DNA of 64,000 bases, from the NCBI GenBank assembly GCA_927443345.1, contig CAKMKJ010000005.1:1-64000 (forward strand), read 5' to 3'. A program made the translations under genes and the position numbers. This DNA comes from an uncultured Anaerolineaceae bacterium. Lineage in GTDB: Bacteria; Chloroflexota; Anaerolineae; Anaerolineales; Anaerolineaceae. Shown here piece after piece: positions 15,561 to 24,093 of the stretch; the stretch's first letter is position 1, and every line of letters starts with the position of its first letter. The notes under the pieces were generated by a model, which was given only the letters and a program-made list of their open reading frames with translations, did not search any database and was not told the DNA's origin.

Positions 15561-16922
15561 TTACACCAACCGTTCCCGGATTTTGGCACTGAAGAAATCC
15601 AAAATTACGACGACCACAGCAATCGCAACGAAAGCCGATCCAACAGCTCTAAAATCTTGCAAAACAATCCACTGCCAGAGAAAGAAACCGATTCCTCCGC
15701 CACCGACAAAACCAATTATGGTTGAAGAACGCACGTTGATATCCCACCGATATATGGTTAGTGCAGTAAAAGCAGGGATAATTTGCGGGATAACTGCGTA
15801 ACGCGCCACCTGCAACCAATTAGAGCCAGTCGCTTTGATTGCCTCAATCGGTCCAGGGTCTATACCCTCGATAACTTCGGAATACAGTTTGCCCAAGGCC
15901 GCAGTTGTGTGAATGGTTAACGCGATCATCCCGGGAAACGGTCCAAGCCCGACAATGATCACAAAAATGATTGCCATTATCAATGCTTCGATAGAACGCA
16001 CTATGTTCAAAGCGCTTCGAACGAGCAAATAGATAATTGCAGAAACCGGGTTCGCAGTCATCAAATTGCGTGCAGCCAAGAATCCGAATGGAATCGCAAA
16101 AATTGCACCAATAATCGTTGACAGAAAAGCTAAAGCAAGCGTTTCGTAAATACCCTGAACGATGTACCCTCCCACGGCTGAAAGCTCAAGACCACCAATT
16201 GGCCTGCTTTGTGATACTTTTATGCGGTGAATCTGGGGAATGGTTGGGTCAGGGGCTGTTGTATGAACAATTGAAAGAACTTTCCATTCAAGTGTCACAT
16301 TACCACTAGCATCTGAAGTTGCTTCAGTTGCCATTCCCTTGCCGCCGATCGGATTCTGCCAGTAAAACGTGGTCAATTGATTCGGCCAAAAGCCTTCACC
16401 TTTTACAGTGATGACCTCACCCACATTTGCGCAGGTTTGAACCACATAAACTCGAGTACCGTCACTTTCATTATCCGCAGCCGGAGGGAAATCTGAACAT
16501 GGAGATTGAATATCTACATACCCCTCCATCTTTTCAGCCCTGGGTTGAACAAAATCCAGTTTAAACATTTGTGCGACCATATCTTTAGAACGGCTGGCGT
16601 TAGTAATTAAAGATTTAAGATCAAATTCAGTAACCTGTCCCCCAATGCCATAAGCCATGATCAGCCATAACAACAATGGAATGACCAGGCTCTTTCCTTT
16701 GGGCAAAGAAATAACATCCCAAATATTCCAGGCCCAAATTACAACCGGGATGATGAACCAAACTGGTTTACCATACCATAATGTAACTGCAAATGATGTA
16801 GAAAATGCAATGAAAAAAGAAAATCCCGATCGGTATTTCCGTTGAAATACCTGTCCCAAACCGGGCAAAATAATGGATAACAAAATCGATAAGGTTTTTG
16901 GGAAGTATTTTTTATCAGTCAT
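15561..16922 (-). CDS. phnE: Phosphonate-type ABC transporter permease PhnE (first copy, extended)
   Basis: A 453-residue permease with a long N-terminal extension: about three hydrophobic segments (residues 10-115), then an extracytoplasmic domain with CSDFPPA and VVQTCANVGEVITVKGEGFWP, again IPT/TIG-like, then the PhnE core. The core has the EAA motif EAIKATGSNWLQVARYAVIPQ and the FVGGGGIGFFLWQ block. The start codon is an ATG five bases before the PhnC stop in operon order. The two permeases share the unusual insertion, so they probably derive from a duplication and dock a large or anchored binding protein. Known PhnE proteins lack this domain; the role of the insertion is inference. Confidence 0.9.
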   Translation of the reverse strand: MTDKKYFPKTLSILLSIILPGLGQVFQRKYRSGFSFFIAFSTSFAVTLWYGKPVWFIIPVVIWAWNIWDVISLPKGKSLVIPLLLWLIMAYGIGGQVTEFDLKSLITNASRSKDMVAQMFKLDFVQPRAEKMEGYVDIQSPCSDFPPAADNESDGTRVYVVQTCANVGEVITVKGEGFWPNQLTTFYWQNPIGGKGMATEATSDASGNVTLEWKVLSIVHTTAPDPTIPQIHRIKVSQSRPIGGLELSAVGGYIVQGIYETLALAFLSTIIGAIFAIPFGFLAARNLMTANPVSAIIYLLVRSALNIVRSIEALIMAIIFVIIVGLGPFPGMIALTIHTTAALGKLYSEVIEGIDPGPIEAIKATGSNWLQVARYAVIPQIIPAFTALTIYRWDINVRSSTIIGFVGGGGIGFFLWQWIVLQDFRAVGSAFVAIAVVVVILDFFSAKIRERLV

Positions 16923-16927
16923 AAGAT

Positions 16928-17695
16928 TTATTCAAGTGCCGTGGCTCGAACGTCTTGAGCTTCTTCACCGTATATTTCTTTAAATTTCTCACGATTGATC
17001 TCTGAAGGCAACCCCTCAAAGACTTTAATACCGTCTTTCAAACCAATTACCCGCGTAGCATATCGTTGGATGAGATCAAGGTAATGTAAACTGCAAACAA
17101 TAGTCACTTTGTCTTCTTTGTTTAGTCGTTCTAGGTATTGCATGATTGAATGGGCTAAGACCGGATCCAAACTGGCGACTGGCTCATCCGCTAAAATCAG
17201 GGTTGGTTCCTGCATCAAAGTACGCGCAATCCCAACACGCTGCTGTTGGCCACCAGACAAGGCATCTGCACGGCTGTCAACTTTATCGTCAATACCAAGA
17301 CGCTTTAGCGCATCCATAGCACGTTTCTTTTCTTCACCCGGAAAAATTCCTAATGTAGTTGTCCAGGGGTTTAAATAGCCCAATCTACCATTAAGCACAT
17401 TGGTTAAAACAGTTGAGCGCTTGACCAGGTTGAAGTGTTGAAAAATCATTCCAATTTTGCGACGGATGTGACGAAGCTCAGCACCTTTGGATGCTGTTAC
17501 ATCAATGCCATCAAGAATTACTTTCCCCTCGGTAGGATCGATTAACCGATTGATGCAGCGCAACAACGTGGATTTGCCTGAGCCAGAAAGCCCAATAATG
17601 ACTAAAAACTCACCATCAGACACTTCAAAGCTTAGGTCTTTTAGTGCAACAGTCCCACCTGGATAGACCTTAGTTAAGTTTTCTACCTTGAGCAC
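16928..17695 (-). CDS. phnC: Phosphonate ABC transporter ATPase PhnC
   Basis: A cytoplasmic ATPase of about 255 residues. Walker A is GLSGSGKST, the signature is LSGGQQQRVGIART, Walker B is LILADEPVASLDP and the switch histidine is in SLHYLD, where the SLH in place of the usual TxH and the VASLDP stretch are typical of PhnC. The GTG start at 17695 is preferred because AAGGATT precedes it at the right distance; the ORF-track start is a TTG ten codons upstream without a site. It follows PhnD and precedes two permeases in one operon, giving a complete importer for phosphonates, phosphate or phosphite. Confidence 0.93.
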   Translation of the reverse strand: MLKVENLTKVYPGGTVALKDLSFEVSDGEFLVIIGLSGSGKSTLLRCINRLIDPTEGKVILDGIDVTASKGAELRHIRRKIGMIFQHFNLVKRSTVLTNVLNGRLGYLNPWTTTLGIFPGEEKKRAMDALKRLGIDDKVDSRADALSGGQQQRVGIARTLMQEPTLILADEPVASLDPVLAHSIMQYLERLNKEDKVTIVCSLHYLDLIQRYATRVIGLKDGIKVFEGLPSEINREKFKEIYGEEAQDVRATALE

Positions 17696-17731
17696 AGTTA
17701 AATCCTTTTGATTAAGTGAAAACAAAAGAAA

Positions 17732-17763
17732 AAATTGGAGGGGTTATTTCACCCCTCCAATTT
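17732..17763 (-). promoter_or_regulatory. Intercistronic stem-loop between phnD and phnC
   Basis: A 13-bp perfect stem, AAATTGGAGGGGT paired with ACCCCTCCAATTT, lies between the PhnD stop and the PhnC start. On the minus strand it is followed by a few T residues. Its place after the binding-protein gene fits partial termination or mRNA stabilisation, giving an excess of PhnD over the membrane parts. Confidence 0.75.
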
Positions 17764-17777
17764 ACGACACAAGAGTA

Positions 17778-18821
17778 TTACTTCACCATGGTGGTGATAT
17801 CAACGCCAGATGCCTGCAAAGCTGCACGGAAAGCATCGTAGAATGAGTCTTCAGAGACTTTCAAGCCCTGAATTTCATAACCGGCATTTTTCAAAATATC
17901 AACACCTTCTTCAGAATCAGACATGGCAAGGAAACCTGCAAGAACCTTGGCACCGATGTCTTCGGGCATCGCTGAAGAGAATGAAACATTGTCATTGGGA
18001 ATGATATTATCGGTACGCCAAATTACAACCACCTTTTCATTGATATCTTCATGAATTTTGTCGGTGGTACGGGCATCGATATAAGTGGTGCCGAAATCAC
18101 AGATTACACCAGTCGATACATCATTAGAAACTGATACTCCGGCATAAAGAGCCTGAATAACCTGTGGATGGCCTTGAACAGCAGCAGGCGTCTTGTATTC
18201 AACACCATATTGCTTTAGCAATCCACCCGGAATGATATAACCGGAAACAGATAAAGGATCGGTGAAACAGGGTCTTTTACCAGAAAACTGAGCAAGTGCG
18301 GTTTCAGCATCAGCCGTATTGGCGTTTGTTTCTGCATCAAAATAGGATGTGAAATTCATGTCTGCATGTGCAACAAATTGAGCGCCATAGAAATCAGATC
18401 CATTGCGTACAGTAACCAATTTTACTTCAGCAGCCTCTGCTTGTTTTGCCAACAAATAGGCAAATGTAGGCATAAAACCAACATGTGCGTTGCCAGATGA
18501 CATAGCTTCGATTAATGCAGTATAGCTATTCGGAATCGTCACTTCATATTCTAAACCGGTTGCATCGTTTAGGAATGTGGCAATTGCCTCTCCACCAACA
18601 GTTAACTGCTCAGCAGTTGCAGAAGGGGCTAGAGCAATGATGATGGGGTTATCCGCTGTTCCTAAAGGAACAACAGGAGCCTCAGTAGCCACAGGCGCCT
18701 CAGTGGGTGCAGCCGTTGCAACAGGTGCTTCGGTTGGAACTGGGGCCGCAGGGGCACATGCACTTAGAACCAAAGTACTCAACACTAAAACAGTTACTAA
18801 AACAAAAAGAAACTTTTTCAC
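17778..18821 (-). CDS. phnD: Phosphonate-type ABC binding lipoprotein PhnD
   Basis: A 347-residue lipoprotein. The start is a GTG at 18821 that follows a strong AGGAGGAG site, not the longer ORF start. The signal peptide VKKFLFVLVTVLVLSTLVLSAC ends in a lipobox with the modified Cys at about residue 22, and is followed by a low-complexity linker of TEAPVAT repeats, typical of Chloroflexota lipoproteins. The binding domain has the PhnD blocks FLNDATGLEYEVTIPNSYTALIEAMSSG and HVGFMPTFAYLLAKQ in short form. It captures a phosphonate or related oxyanion at the cell surface and hands it to the PhnE pair. No phosphonate-degrading enzymes are seen in the window, so the actual ligand is open. Confidence 0.93.
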   Translation of the reverse strand: MKKFLFVLVTVLVLSTLVLSACAPAAPVPTEAPVATAAPTEAPVATEAPVVPLGTADNPIIIALAPSATAEQLTVGGEAIATFLNDATGLEYEVTIPNSYTALIEAMSSGNAHVGFMPTFAYLLAKQAEAAEVKLVTVRNGSDFYGAQFVAHADMNFTSYFDAETNANTADAETALAQFSGKRPCFTDPLSVSGYIIPGGLLKQYGVEYKTPAAVQGHPQVIQALYAGVSVSNDVSTGVICDFGTTYIDARTTDKIHEDINEKVVVIWRTDNIIPNDNVSFSSAMPEDIGAKVLAGFLAMSDSEEGVDILKNAGYEIQGLKVSEDSFYDAFRAALQASGVDITTMVK

Positions 18822-18853
18822 TTCTCTCCTCCTCTGGGGATGAAATAAAAATG

Positions 18854-18880
18854 ATTCACGTTGCAAGTCGCAACGTGAAT
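18854..18880. promoter_or_regulatory. Hairpin in phnD leader
   Basis: ATTCACGTTGC pairs perfectly with GCAACGTGAAT across a five-base loop, 33 bases before the phnD start. On the minus strand it is followed by CATTTTTATTT, so it may end the DegV transcript; it could equally be an operator or leader structure controlling phnD. A TATATG sits just upstream on the minus strand. Confidence 0.6.
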
Positions 18881-18952
18881 TCATCATATATCAATCCAAA
18901 CCAAAAGGCAAGTTGGGTAGTTCGGTTTTTTTCTTAAAAATTTACGGTATTT

Positions 18953-19813
18953 TTATTTCTCGCTGTACCCTGACAGCGCAATGGCGTTTGGCCCGGTATG
19001 TACACCTAACACAGGTGATGTTAGTGCAATGATGAGTTCAATGGGTTTCAATTCAGAAATAATTTTCTCTGCCAATGCTTTGGCATCTTCAAGAGCATTG
19101 TTGTGCAAAATGGCAATACGTAAAGGTTTTGTGAGATCCAATTTTTTGATAAAAGTGGAATACAAGGATTCAATAGCCTTGGCACGCGTTCGTGAAATAT
19201 CCACGGCTTCGACAGAGCCTGTAACATGGTTTACTCTAATTTGCGGCTTTATTTTCAAAACATTATTTACCAATTTGGCTGCACCGGCAATCCTGCCACC
19301 TTTAAACAGAAATTCCAGAGTATCCAACAGCACATGAAGGTGTAAATTCTCGCGAACATTATCAACAATGGTCACCATTTCATTTACACTGGCGCCGGTT
19401 TCTCTCGCTCGCGCGCAAGCAAGCACCTGCCAGCCTAAGCCCATGGTGTTAGATTTAGAATCAATTATTGTTACAGGGATGTCAATATTCTTGGCCGCCA
19501 TTCTTGCTGATTCCATCGTGCCGCTCATAGCTGAACTTATCGTCAAAACGACTATTTGTTCTGCGCCATCGTCTTTTGCATTTTGATATGCTGCAAGAAA
19601 ATCACCTGGTGCAGGCTGAGATGTAGTCGGATGGTTTTTCTCAACAATTAACCGTTGATAAAACTCTTCAGGGTGTATATCCACACCATCCAAATAAGAT
19701 TGTGATCCAATCACTATTGTTAAAGGAACTACATTGATCTGATATTGAGAAATAAATTCTGCTGGCAGATTATTTGTGCTATCAGTAATTATTGCAATTT
19801 TTTCAATAGTCAT
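18953..19813 (-). CDS. DegV family fatty-acid-binding protein
   Basis: A 286-residue protein of the DegV family. The N-terminus IAIITDSTNNLPAEF, then VVPLTIVIGSQSYLDGVDI, the TSQPAPGDFLAAY block and the IIDSKSNTMGLGW block are all family hallmarks, and the length is typical. DegV/FakB proteins bind a fatty acid in a buried pocket and, in bacteria with FakA, present it for phosphorylation and phospholipid synthesis. No FakA is visible in the window. It lies upstream of and in the same direction as phnD, but a hairpin with a T-run separates them, so they are probably not one operon. Confidence 0.93.
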   Translation of the reverse strand: MTIEKIAIITDSTNNLPAEFISQYQINVVPLTIVIGSQSYLDGVDIHPEEFYQRLIVEKNHPTTSQPAPGDFLAAYQNAKDDGAEQIVVLTISSAMSGTMESARMAAKNIDIPVTIIDSKSNTMGLGWQVLACARARETGASVNEMVTIVDNVRENLHLHVLLDTLEFLFKGGRIAGAAKLVNNVLKIKPQIRVNHVTGSVEAVDISRTRAKAIESLYSTFIKKLDLTKPLRIAILHNNALEDAKALAEKIISELKPIELIIALTSPVLGVHTGPNAIALSGYSEK

Positions 19814-20061
19814 GAGATCACCTTAAAGAAAAGAGTATTTTGATAAGGATTGTACTTGATTGGTTTTTCTTGACCATGTGCAAAAAGATAGAACAGTCGC
19901 TTTTATTCACAAAAAGGATTTTATCAAATTTTCATATAACATTCACCTGTAATTCAGACTCAATAAAATTTTTTATTTCAGATTATAGATAATTTATGTC
20001 GACTTAATGGCATCCAATAACTTTGAATGTTAATATTGCTCTATAGCAACTTTTAAACAAG

Positions 20062-22782
20062 ATGAAAATAAACAAACCGAGTTCCTTTAGATGGCCGTTT
20101 CGCATGCGGATAGTTAAGCATCGCTTATATCTGCTTGCTTTATTATTGCTTATCGCTGGTTTTATTTTATCCGGCTGTTCAAAATCAAACCCGGTTATTC
20201 CAATTAGCGGCTTATCTACCTTAAAAGTTGTTATTGATAATAATTATCCTCCTTTTTCATTTTTAGATGAACAAGGAAAACTGCAAGGCATATTGATTGA
20301 CCGGTGGAAACTGTGGGAGCGAAAGACCGGCATAAAAGTTGAAATTACAGGTTTGGATTGGGGATTAGCTCAAAAACGAATGGAAGCCGGTGAATTTGGC
20401 GTCATTGATACCCTTTTCTGGACCGAATCGCGTGAAACATTATATGAATTCTCTGAACCCTATCAAGATATCGAAGTACCCATATATTTTAACAATAAGA
20501 TTTCGGGGATAGTAGATACCACATCACTGACAGGATTTTCAGTCGCCGTAAAGGCAAATGATGCTGCCATAGACTTTCTGACGAAAAATGGAATCACAAA
20601 CCTGGTTGAATATGAAAGTTATGAATCTATCATCAGAGCTGCAGCCGATAACCAGGTGGTAATCTTTGTAATGGATAAACCCGCTGCTGATTATTTTTTA
20701 GAAAAATACAAAATCAGCAGAAATTTTAATCAGACTGTTCCCCTCTATACTGGTCAATTCCGACGTGCAGTTTTAGAAGGAAATACTGCCCTTTTGAATG
20801 TTATTGAAAATGGTTATTCAAAAATCACTGAAGAAGAATATTCAACAATTGATCGAAAATGGTATGGAAGCTCAGTTGACACGCAATCATTCTTGCAAAT
20901 CATTGAGATAATTGGAGGCATCAGCCTGGTTTTCTTTTTGATATTGATCATTTGGAACCGCAGCCTTCAGTCACAAGTAAAAAGAAAAACAAAGGTCGTG
21001 CTTGAAAGTGAACAGAAATTCAGGCAAATTTTTGAGACCTCTTCAATGGGTATGTCGATTTCAGACAGCCAAGGTAAGTACCTATCTGGAAACCCCGCAA
21101 TACTGGAAATGCTAGGTTACAAACAAAAAGAATATTCCTTGTTTACGTCTACCAACCTGACACATCCCAATGAAATTGAACAATTCGAAAATTTGCGTCA
21201 TGAATTGTGGAAAGAAACAATTGAATCTTTCACATTCGAAAAACGGACCCTGCATAATGATGGGCATTACATTTGGGGTCGTGTAACTTCGTCATTAGTT
21301 TCAGACACCAACGGTAAACCTCAATTTTCAATTGAAATGTTCGAAGATATAACCTCACAAAAATATTCTGAAAAACTAAGAGAATCCATATATCGCATTT
21401 CACAGGCAACGATCTCAGCATCAAGTCTTGAAGATTTGTTTTCTTCAATCCAAAAAATCGTTGGTGAAATATTACCTGCCGAAAACTTTTATATTGCTTT
21501 ATATGATGCTGACACTAACTTGCTCCATTTTCCATTTTTTATGGATCAATTCGAAGCTACTGCAGAACCCATAGAACCAGGACATGGTCTTTCTGATTAT
21601 GTTATGCGTATGGGAAGACCACTGCTTGCCACAGAAGAAAATTTCGATAAATTATTAGCAACAGGTGAAGTTGAATTGATTGGCGCAAAGCCACTTTGTT
21701 GGCTCGGTGTTCCCCTGATTGTAAATGATGTGGTCATCGGCGTAATGACCACCCAAAGTTATACAAAAGATATCTCTTTCAGTCAAAAAGATGCTGAGTT
21801 CCTGGAATTTGTGTCGAACCAAATCGCTCAAGCCATTGAACTCAAACGTATAGACGAAGCAAGCAAACAATCTGCGTTGCGATATCGTTACTTATTCGAA
21901 GATTCTCCGGTCTCCATCTGGGAAGAAGATTATTCAGGAGTTAAGACACATCTTGAAAAACTAAGAGACAATGGTGTAAGAGACTTTAAGAAATTTTTTG
22001 AAGACTATCCTGAAGAAATCAGCCATTGCGTGTCTTTAATTAAAATATTGGATGTCAACAATCAGGCTTTGAAATTAACTAAAGCAAGCAGTAAGAGTGA
22101 ACTCTTCGAGAAATTTGATTGCATTCTGGATGAAAGCATTGCGAGAGTTTTTCTGCCGGAAATATTAAATATCGCTGAAGGAAAAACGGAGTTCGAATGG
22201 GAAGGGATCAATAAGGCCCTGGACGGAACTCCCATTTTTGTTAACCTTCGTTGGACTGTAGTTGAGGGCTATGAACAAAGCTTATCAAAAGTCATCGTGT
22301 CAATGATCGATGTATCAAAAAGCAAAAAAGCTGAAGCAGAACTCTTGGCAAGCGAAGAACGATATCGAAACCTGGTTGATAACCTTGGAGAAGGCATCGT
22401 AATCATCGATCAAAACACCAGATTCCTGTTTGCAAACCACAGCGCCAATGAAATATTTGGTTTTACTCAAGGAACTCTTGAAAAAACGAATCTTAATAGT
22501 TTTATTAAATCTGATTCACATGATTATATTAATCAACAAATAGGCACCTTAAAAGCTGGAGAGTCGAATACTTTTGAAGTCGAAATAATAAGACAGGATG
22601 GCGAACATCGTTTTGTTCAAATTTTCGCCAGCCCTCAATTTGATACTAATCATATTTTCACCGGAACGTTTGGCATTATTCATGACATTACAGAAAGAAA
22701 AAAAATCAGAAGAGAAACGAGGTGTGCGCTCACGTTTCGAAGAAATGCTGACCAATATTTCTACAAGATTCATCAATGTTGA
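20062..22782 (+). CDS. Sensor protein: SBP_bac_3 / TM / PAS-GAF-PAS-PAS, 5' part of frame-shifted GGDEF protein
   Basis: The 906-residue upstream part of a large sensor. A signal sequence with lipobox LSGC near residue 38 leads to an extracellular solute-binding domain of the amino-acid-binding family (about 50-275). A membrane segment (about 280-300, GGISLVFFLILIIW) connects to a PAS domain (about 320-440), a GAF domain (about 450-600), and two more PAS regions (about 610-760 and 770-875), the last ending in GIIHDITERKK. There the frame breaks in an A8 tract at 22698-22705 and the last 32 residues are non-homologous frame noise. With one A fewer, the frame continues into the next ORF without a gap, giving a protein of about 1237 residues that ends in GGDEF. 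Confidence 0.85.
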   Translation: MKINKPSSFRWPFRMRIVKHRLYLLALLLLIAGFILSGCSKSNPVIPISGLSTLKVVIDNNYPPFSFLDEQGKLQGILIDRWKLWERKTGIKVEITGLDWGLAQKRMEAGEFGVIDTLFWTESRETLYEFSEPYQDIEVPIYFNNKISGIVDTTSLTGFSVAVKANDAAIDFLTKNGITNLVEYESYESIIRAAADNQVVIFVMDKPAADYFLEKYKISRNFNQTVPLYTGQFRRAVLEGNTALLNVIENGYSKITEEEYSTIDRKWYGSSVDTQSFLQIIEIIGGISLVFFLILIIWNRSLQSQVKRKTKVVLESEQKFRQIFETSSMGMSISDSQGKYLSGNPAILEMLGYKQKEYSLFTSTNLTHPNEIEQFENLRHELWKETIESFTFEKRTLHNDGHYIWGRVTSSLVSDTNGKPQFSIEMFEDITSQKYSEKLRESIYRISQATISASSLEDLFSSIQKIVGEILPAENFYIALYDADTNLLHFPFFMDQFEATAEPIEPGHGLSDYVMRMGRPLLATEENFDKLLATGEVELIGAKPLCWLGVPLIVNDVVIGVMTTQSYTKDISFSQKDAEFLEFVSNQIAQAIELKRIDEASKQSALRYRYLFEDSPVSIWEEDYSGVKTHLEKLRDNGVRDFKKFFEDYPEEISHCVSLIKILDVNNQALKLTKASSKSELFEKFDCILDESIARVFLPEILNIAEGKTEFEWEGINKALDGTPIFVNLRWTVVEGYEQSLSKVIVSMIDVSKSKKAEAELLASEERYRNLVDNLGEGIVIIDQNTRFLFANHSANEIFGFTQGTLEKTNLNSFIKSDSHDYINQQIGTLKAGESNTFEVEIIRQDGEHRFVQIFASPQFDTNHIFTGTFGIIHDITERKKIRRETRCALTFRRNADQYFYKIHQC

Positions 22783-23776
22783 TAATGAAGATATCGATAA
22801 TGAGATTATCTCTGTTTTGAAACATATTGGCCAATTTGAAAACGTCGATAGAACATATGTGTTTAGAATTGACCCAAAAACTAAGACTATGAGCAATACG
22901 CATGAATGGTGTCGAGAAGGAATCACTCCAAAAATTCACGCGGTACAAGATCTGCCGATCCAAAATTATCATTGGTTTATAGAACAAATCACCTGCGATC
23001 CATTAATCATCAGCAGGGTAAATGATTTACCTCTCGCTGCGTCAATAGAGAAAAAGATCTTTCAAAGTCACGGCATCCAATCGTTGGCCAACTTCCCCAT
23101 GTGGGTAAACCTGGAACTGGTCGGGTTCGTCGGGTTTGATGCAGTCACAGAAGAACATACCTGGGATATGGAAAACATAGCCATGTTGCAGCAATTTGCC
23201 AACATCATCAGCAACGCGATCGAAAGATCCCGGTTGTTGAAAATTCTCGAAGACCGTGCCATCCGTGATGAATTGACAGGGGTCTTGAACCGCCGTGGAT
23301 TCCTTCAGATTGCCAATACTGAATTGATTAGAGGGCGTAGATACCATCACCCAATTGGCATGATTCTGTTGGATATGGATCACTTAAAAAGAATTAACGA
23401 TACCTACGGACATGCCGCCGGCGATGTCGCACTGCTTGAAATATCAAAGTTCTGCATCAAGAATACCCGCGAAATTGACGTAATTGGTCGATGGGGCGGC
23501 GACGAATTTGTAATCTTGCTGCCTGAGAGCGATGAAGAGTCAACCATCAGGGCAGCTACCAGACTTCAACAAAACATTAGTGAGCGAACTATTCAAATAT
23601 TAGGACAAGAAATTCAATTGTCCATCAGCGCTGGTGTCGCATTGGCTGAAAAAGACATCACAACGATTGATGAACTGTTCAAGAATGCTGATTCAGCCCT
23701 CTACCTTGCAAAAGAAGCCGGGCGTAACCGCATAAAAGCATATCAAGCCTTTGATCAAACTACCCTTACTTTCTAA
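22682..23776 (+). CDS. GAF / GGDEF diguanylate cyclase, 3' part of frame-shifted sensor
   Basis: The downstream part of the sensor, in the +1 frame relative to the preceding ORF. True homologous sequence begins at about 22706 (SEEKRGVRSRFEEML); the ATG at 22682 and the longer ORF start at 22598 are probably not used. A GAF-like domain (NVDRTYVFRIDPKTKTM to FANIISNAIERS) is followed by a GGDEF domain with RDELTGVLNRRGFL, LDMDHLKRINDTYGHAAGD and RWGGDEFV. The inhibitory-site arginine and aspartate (REID, five residues before GGDEF) are present. It should make cyclic di-GMP in response to the ligand of the N-terminal binding domain, if the two parts are made as one protein. Confidence 0.88.
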   Translation: MTLQKEKKSEEKRGVRSRFEEMLTNISTRFINVDNEDIDNEIISVLKHIGQFENVDRTYVFRIDPKTKTMSNTHEWCREGITPKIHAVQDLPIQNYHWFIEQITCDPLIISRVNDLPLAASIEKKIFQSHGIQSLANFPMWVNLELVGFVGFDAVTEEHTWDMENIAMLQQFANIISNAIERSRLLKILEDRAIRDELTGVLNRRGFLQIANTELIRGRRYHHPIGMILLDMDHLKRINDTYGHAAGDVALLEISKFCIKNTREIDVIGRWGGDEFVILLPESDEESTIRAATRLQQNISERTIQILGQEIQLSISAGVALAEKDITTIDELFKNADSALYLAKEAGRNRIKAYQAFDQTTLTF

Positions 23777-24093
23777 ATCCTGCTTTTCAAACATGACTAT
23801 TACATTTATCCCCTTTTGTCTGACAACCGAAATAACTTTCTTGAATTGATAATTTATTCATGCTATCATGACTAGTGCGGTATTGTTCAATAATCAGAAC
23901 AATTAAGATTATTTCAAACTTTATGTTTTGATGGATTCCAGAAGCAAAGGAGGTCGACTGACAAAACCCGCTACAAATTTTCCCTGATTCTCAATCGAAT
24001 AGATTGACCGATAATTTTTGTGCAAATAATATTTAATGGCAATTCATCCAGCCGCAAGACTGGAAACCCGCAAATTCAAAGACAGGACATACT
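23777..24093 (+). other. Intergenic region before molybdenum hydroxylase operon
   Basis: In 317 bases I see an inverted repeat ATTGTTC-N8-GAACAAT at 23882-23903 that could be an operator, an AGGAGGT at 23948 that does not lead into an open frame, and a small TCCAG/CTGGA hairpin with a GCAA loop at 24047-24064. No convincing gene, terminator or complete riboswitch is visible. Confidence 0.55.

Noticed and set aside
23948-23975. AGGAGGT resembling a ribosome-binding site upstream of the molybdenum hydroxylase genes
   Set aside because: No start codon with an open frame follows at a workable distance; a TGA comes within a few bases.
24039-24093. GGCAA followed by a GCAA-capped hairpin and CCGCAAA before the molybdenum hydroxylase operon, reminiscent of the first half of a c-di-GMP-I riboswitch
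   Set aside because: The second stem and tetraloop receptor cannot fit in the remaining bases before the ATG, and the stem has mismatches. Covariance-model scoring would settle it.
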